A DNA stretch of 7,647 bases from Methanothrix sp. (lineage in GTDB: Archaea; Halobacteriota; Methanosarcinia; Methanotrichales; Methanotrichaceae), in the NCBI GenBank assembly GCA_028682845.1, contig JAJRAT010000061.1, positions 1-7,647 of the forward strand, read 5' to 3'. Below, one piece after another: positions 5,702 through 7,647 of this stretch; positions within the stretch are counted from its first letter, which is position 1; each line of letters begins with the position of its first letter. A program made the translations under genes and the position numbers. A model generated the notes under the pieces. It made no database searches, was not told where the DNA came from, and saw nothing but the letters and a program-made list of their open reading frames with translations.

Positions 5702-6468
5702 ATGAATCAGCACACGGGGTAATTGACGCGCATTGCCATCTGGATTTCAAGCAATTTAATAAAGACCGCGAAACGGTATTGCAGAGAGCCAAAGACTCCG
5801 GAGTTGTTCGCATGATCAACTCCGGTGTCGACTATTCTACCAACCAGAGGTCCCTGGAGCTGGCGAAGAAATACGATTTCATCTCCGTCACCCTGGGGCT
5901 CTCTCCCAACACCCTGGTGGGGCTTACCGAGGCCGATCTGAACCGGCTTTTGGCACAGATAAAAGACAACGCCCCACAGGCCATCGGCATCGGAGAGGCG
6001 GGGCTTGATTACTACCACACCAAGGACCCTGCCGTCAGAGCGCATCAAGCCAAGGTTTTCCAAAAGGTTATCGATCTGGCCGGTTCCCTGAACCTGCCTC
6101 TGGTCATCCATTCCAGAGATGCGGAGCAGCAAGCCCTGGACATGGTCAAGCATCTGGAAAAGGTCGTGTTTCACTGCTACAGCGGCACTCTATCTACTAT
6201 GAAAGAGGCCATCGATCGGGGATTTTACATCTCCATCGCCACCAATCTCTGCCGGTCGGGCCGCCACCAGATACTGGCCAGAAATGTTGACCTGAATTAT
6301 CTGCTGGTGGAGACGGACAGCCCGTTTCTCTCCCCCCGCAGCGGCAGAAATGAGCCTTCCTTTGTCCAGGACTCGGTATCGCTTATCGCCAGGATCCGAA
6401 ACATGGAGCCCCAGGAGATTGCTCGCATAACCTCTGATAATACCAAAAGGATTTATAACATTCATTGA
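5698..6468 (+). CDS. tatD: TatD-family metal-dependent hydrolase (putative deoxyribonuclease)
   Basis: Cytoplasmic metal-dependent hydrolase of the amidohydrolase-like barrel superfamily; studied TatD proteins act as DNases. At 256 residues it has normal family length, and all expected metal ligands are visible. These are His12 and His14 in DAHCHLDF, Glu100 in GIGEAGLDYY, His138 in VIHSRDA, His159 in VFHCYSGT, and Asp207 in VETDSPFLSP. The start is TTG 5698, overlapping the leuA stop by 4 nt (TTGA), with GGAGGA 9 nt upstream; the next ATG would be well past the first ligands. It is likely cotranscribed with leuA, although no metabolic link to leucine synthesis is evident. The exact substrate (DNA ends or another phosphodiester) cannot be read from sequence. 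Confidence 0.9.
   Translation: MNESAHGVIDAHCHLDFKQFNKDRETVLQRAKDSGVVRMINSGVDYSTNQRSLELAKKYDFISVTLGLSPNTLVGLTEADLNRLLAQIKDNAPQAIGIGEAGLDYYHTKDPAVRAHQAKVFQKVIDLAGSLNLPLVIHSRDAEQQALDMVKHLEKVVFHCYSGTLSTMKEAIDRGFYISIATNLCRSGRHQILARNVDLNYLLVETDSPFLSPRSGRNEPSFVQDSVSLIARIRNMEPQEIARITSDNTKRIYNIH
6451..6458 (+). promoter_or_regulatory. Possible TATA-like box before the NYN gene
   Basis: ATTTATAA overlaps the last codons of the tatD-like gene. It would place a transcription start near 6480 and leave a leader of about 45 nt before ATG 6526. Since the bases also encode the end of the upstream protein, this may be coincidence. Confidence 0.3.
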
Positions 6469-6525
6469 ATCCATTTATCGAGGGAAAGTGCGCCTAGTAA
6501 TCCAATTGATGCAGAAAGGTGTAAC

Positions 6526-7020
6526 ATGGATAGGATGTCAATAAACTTTGAACATATCATGAGCTATCTGGGCTCCAAGAAGGAAAAGGGAAGAAAAAAG
6601 ATCGGTCTTCTCGTGGACGGTCCCAATATGCTTCGCAAAGAGTTCCAGATGGATTTGGAGGAGATTCGGGACATCCTCAAGGATTACGGCGACATAAAAA
6701 TGGGCAAGGTTTTTTTGAATCAGTATGCATCCGAGAAGCTGGTCGAGGCCGTGGAGAACCAGGGCTTTGAGCCTGTGATCTGCACCAGCGACGTGGATGT
6801 GCGCATGGCCGTGGAGGGCGTGGATATGATCTACAACCCGGTCATCGACACCCTTGCGCTCGTCACCCGCGATGCCGACCTCAAGCCGGTTCTCATGAAA
6901 GCGATGGAGCACGGCAAGGAGACCATTATCTTCGGAGCGGAGCCCGGTTTTTCCGTGGCCCTCAGGAACTCGGCGGATTATGTTATTGTGCTGCGCGATG
7001 GGCAGTACGTCACTGAATGA
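6526..7020 (+). CDS. NYN domain protein, TIGR00288 family (LabA/PIN-like putative RNase)
   Basis: A 164-residue protein matching a conserved family that is widespread in methanogens and related archaea but lacks an assigned function. NYN domains share the PIN-nuclease fold, so an RNase role is likely but inferred. Conserved acidic residues fit such an active site: Asp31 and Asn34 in LLVDGPNMLRKEF, Asp89 and Asp91 in TSDVDVRMAVE, and Asp116 and Asp118 in TRDADLKPVL. GKETIIFGAEPGFS (about 130-143) is another family hallmark. The N-terminal 24 residues are basic and variable. AGGTG at 6517-6521 lies 4 nt before ATG 6526; ATG 6535 is an alternative. The gene is 57 nt downstream of tatD and could be in the same transcript or use the TATA-like box at 6451. 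Confidence 0.88.
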   Translation: MDRMSINFEHIMSYLGSKKEKGRKKIGLLVDGPNMLRKEFQMDLEEIRDILKDYGDIKMGKVFLNQYASEKLVEAVENQGFEPVICTSDVDVRMAVEGVDMIYNPVIDTLALVTRDADLKPVLMKAMEHGKETIIFGAEPGFSVALRNSADYVIVLRDGQYVTE

Positions 7021-7112
7021 TGGTTCGGCCAGAGCAATTTTGCAGCCGAAATGGCGGCAATACATTGACGGCAATGCATCCTTGATATGTGAGAACGAAT
7101 GGATGGATAATC

Positions 7113-7647
7113 ATGTCTTGCAGATTTATATATATCATTTCTCTCATTTTTATGACGGTCGCTCTAGCCGATCCAGCCTCCTCCGCTTCCGGCACGCGCG
7201 AAGACCCGATACCAATTGGAACCGCGGCAAGCCTCGTAGACGGCTGGCAGTTTGTAGTACTCAGCGTAAATCCCGATGCGACATATGCGATTAATCAGGC
7301 GAATCAGTTTAGCGTCAAGCCGCAGTCCGGAAACAAATTCGTCCTGGCCAGAATCAGAGCTACCTATTTCGGCAAAAATTCTTCCGCGTTTGCAGCAGGC
7401 TACAGATTGATGGCCATCGGGCCTTCATCCGCTACCTATAGCACCTTTAAGAATGACGCAGTCCGGATTCCCAATGCATTCCCAAACACCGCAACATACA
7501 TGAGCGGCTCCATCGAAGGCAACATTTGCTGGCAGGTCAAGTCCTTTGATGCCGGTTCTCTGGTCATGTACGACAATCTTACCACAGGCGCTCGCGGCGA
7601 CAGATTGTATATGGCGCTCTATGATGTTGATTCAAAGCAGGTATATT
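7113..7647 (+). CDS. Exported DUF4352-like protein, 3' end outside the window
   Basis: An open frame runs from ATG 7113 to the window edge (178 full codons) without a stop. Residues 1-19 form a signal peptide: Arg4, a hydrophobic core (FIYIISLIFMTVA) and a likely cut after ALA, before DPASSA. The mature part begins with GTREDPIPIGTAASL and DGWQFVVLSVNPDA. It continues with a SGNKFVLARIRATYFG strand pattern and a SIEGNICWQV segment. This order resembles the immunoglobulin-like DUF4352 domains of secreted archaeal and bacterial proteins; the assignment is by eye. An in-frame GTG at 7089 would add eight residues but has no ribosome site; ATG 7113 has only a weak GGATGG at 7101-7106. Function is unknown; such domains occur in surface or periplasmic proteins. 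Nothing identifiable fills the 92 bp between the NYN gene and this one. Confidence 0.75.
   Translation, partial: MSCRFIYIISLIFMTVALADPASSASGTREDPIPIGTAASLVDGWQFVVLSVNPDATYAINQANQFSVKPQSGNKFVLARIRATYFGKNSSAFAAGYRLMAIGPSSATYSTFKNDAVRIPNAFPNTATYMSGSIEGNICWQVKSFDAGSLVMYDNLTTGARGDRLYMALYDVDSKQVY

Noticed and set aside
6980..7294. 104-codon + ORF overlapping the end of the NYN gene and the start of the exported protein
   Set aside because: It spans the boundary between two better-supported genes, and its composition looks like a shadow frame. The overlapping frame from 7113 has a signal peptide and a DUF4352-like pattern.
1..7647. Mobile elements, CRISPR arrays, tRNA or rRNA genes
   Set aside because: No transposase or integrase motif, no spaced direct repeats of CRISPR type and no recognisable RNA gene was seen; the short repeats are contiguous coding arrays.

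Overview
The window looks archaeal, most likely from an acetate-using methanogen of the Methanothrix/Methanosarcinales type. This is an inference from gene families and codon style, not from a marker gene. The evidence is an archaeal-type LeuA, a NYN-domain protein of the archaeal TIGR00288 family, TATA-box-like promoter elements of the TTTATA class, Shine-Dalgarno sites of the GAGGTG/GGAGG class, and moderately GC-rich coding DNA. All recognisable genes lie on the + strand.

Region 1 (about 1-3835) is a compact ABC importer operon of the peptide/nickel (Dpp/Opp/Nik) type: permease B, permease C, ATPase D and ATPase F. Junctions are 1 nt (B-C), a 4-nt ATGA overlap (C-D) and a roughly 16-nt overlap (D-F), so translation is probably coupled. 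The substrate-binding protein is not visible and may lie upstream. Every gene junction of this operon carries an unrelated short tandem repeat whose unit is a multiple of three. They lie before dppB, in the 5' end of dppC, in the 5' end of dppD, and in the 3' end of dppD just before dppF. The last one splits the conserved cysteine-rich C-terminal domain of DppD.

Region 2 (3836-4156) is an intergenic stretch of about 320 bp. It holds a possible 51-codon ORF, T-rich tracts that may end the dpp transcript, an AT-rich inverted repeat around a perfect palindrome, and a TATA-like box placed for transcription of leuA.

Region 3 (4157-6468) holds leuA (2-isopropylmalate synthase with its C-terminal regulatory domain) and a tatD-family metal-dependent hydrolase. 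They are joined by a TTGA stop/start overlap with a strong ribosome binding site. The 5' end of leuA is odd: a well-placed ATG at 4141 is out of frame by one base at a GGGG run, so the gene must either start at TTG 4157 or carry a one-base indel.

Region 4 (6526-7020) is a small NYN/PIN-like protein, followed after about 90 bp by the beginning of an exported DUF4352-like protein that runs off the right edge of the window.

Taken together, the window shows nutrient import, branched-chain amino acid synthesis and two putative metal-dependent nucleases side by side. I see no mobile element, CRISPR array, tRNA or rRNA.
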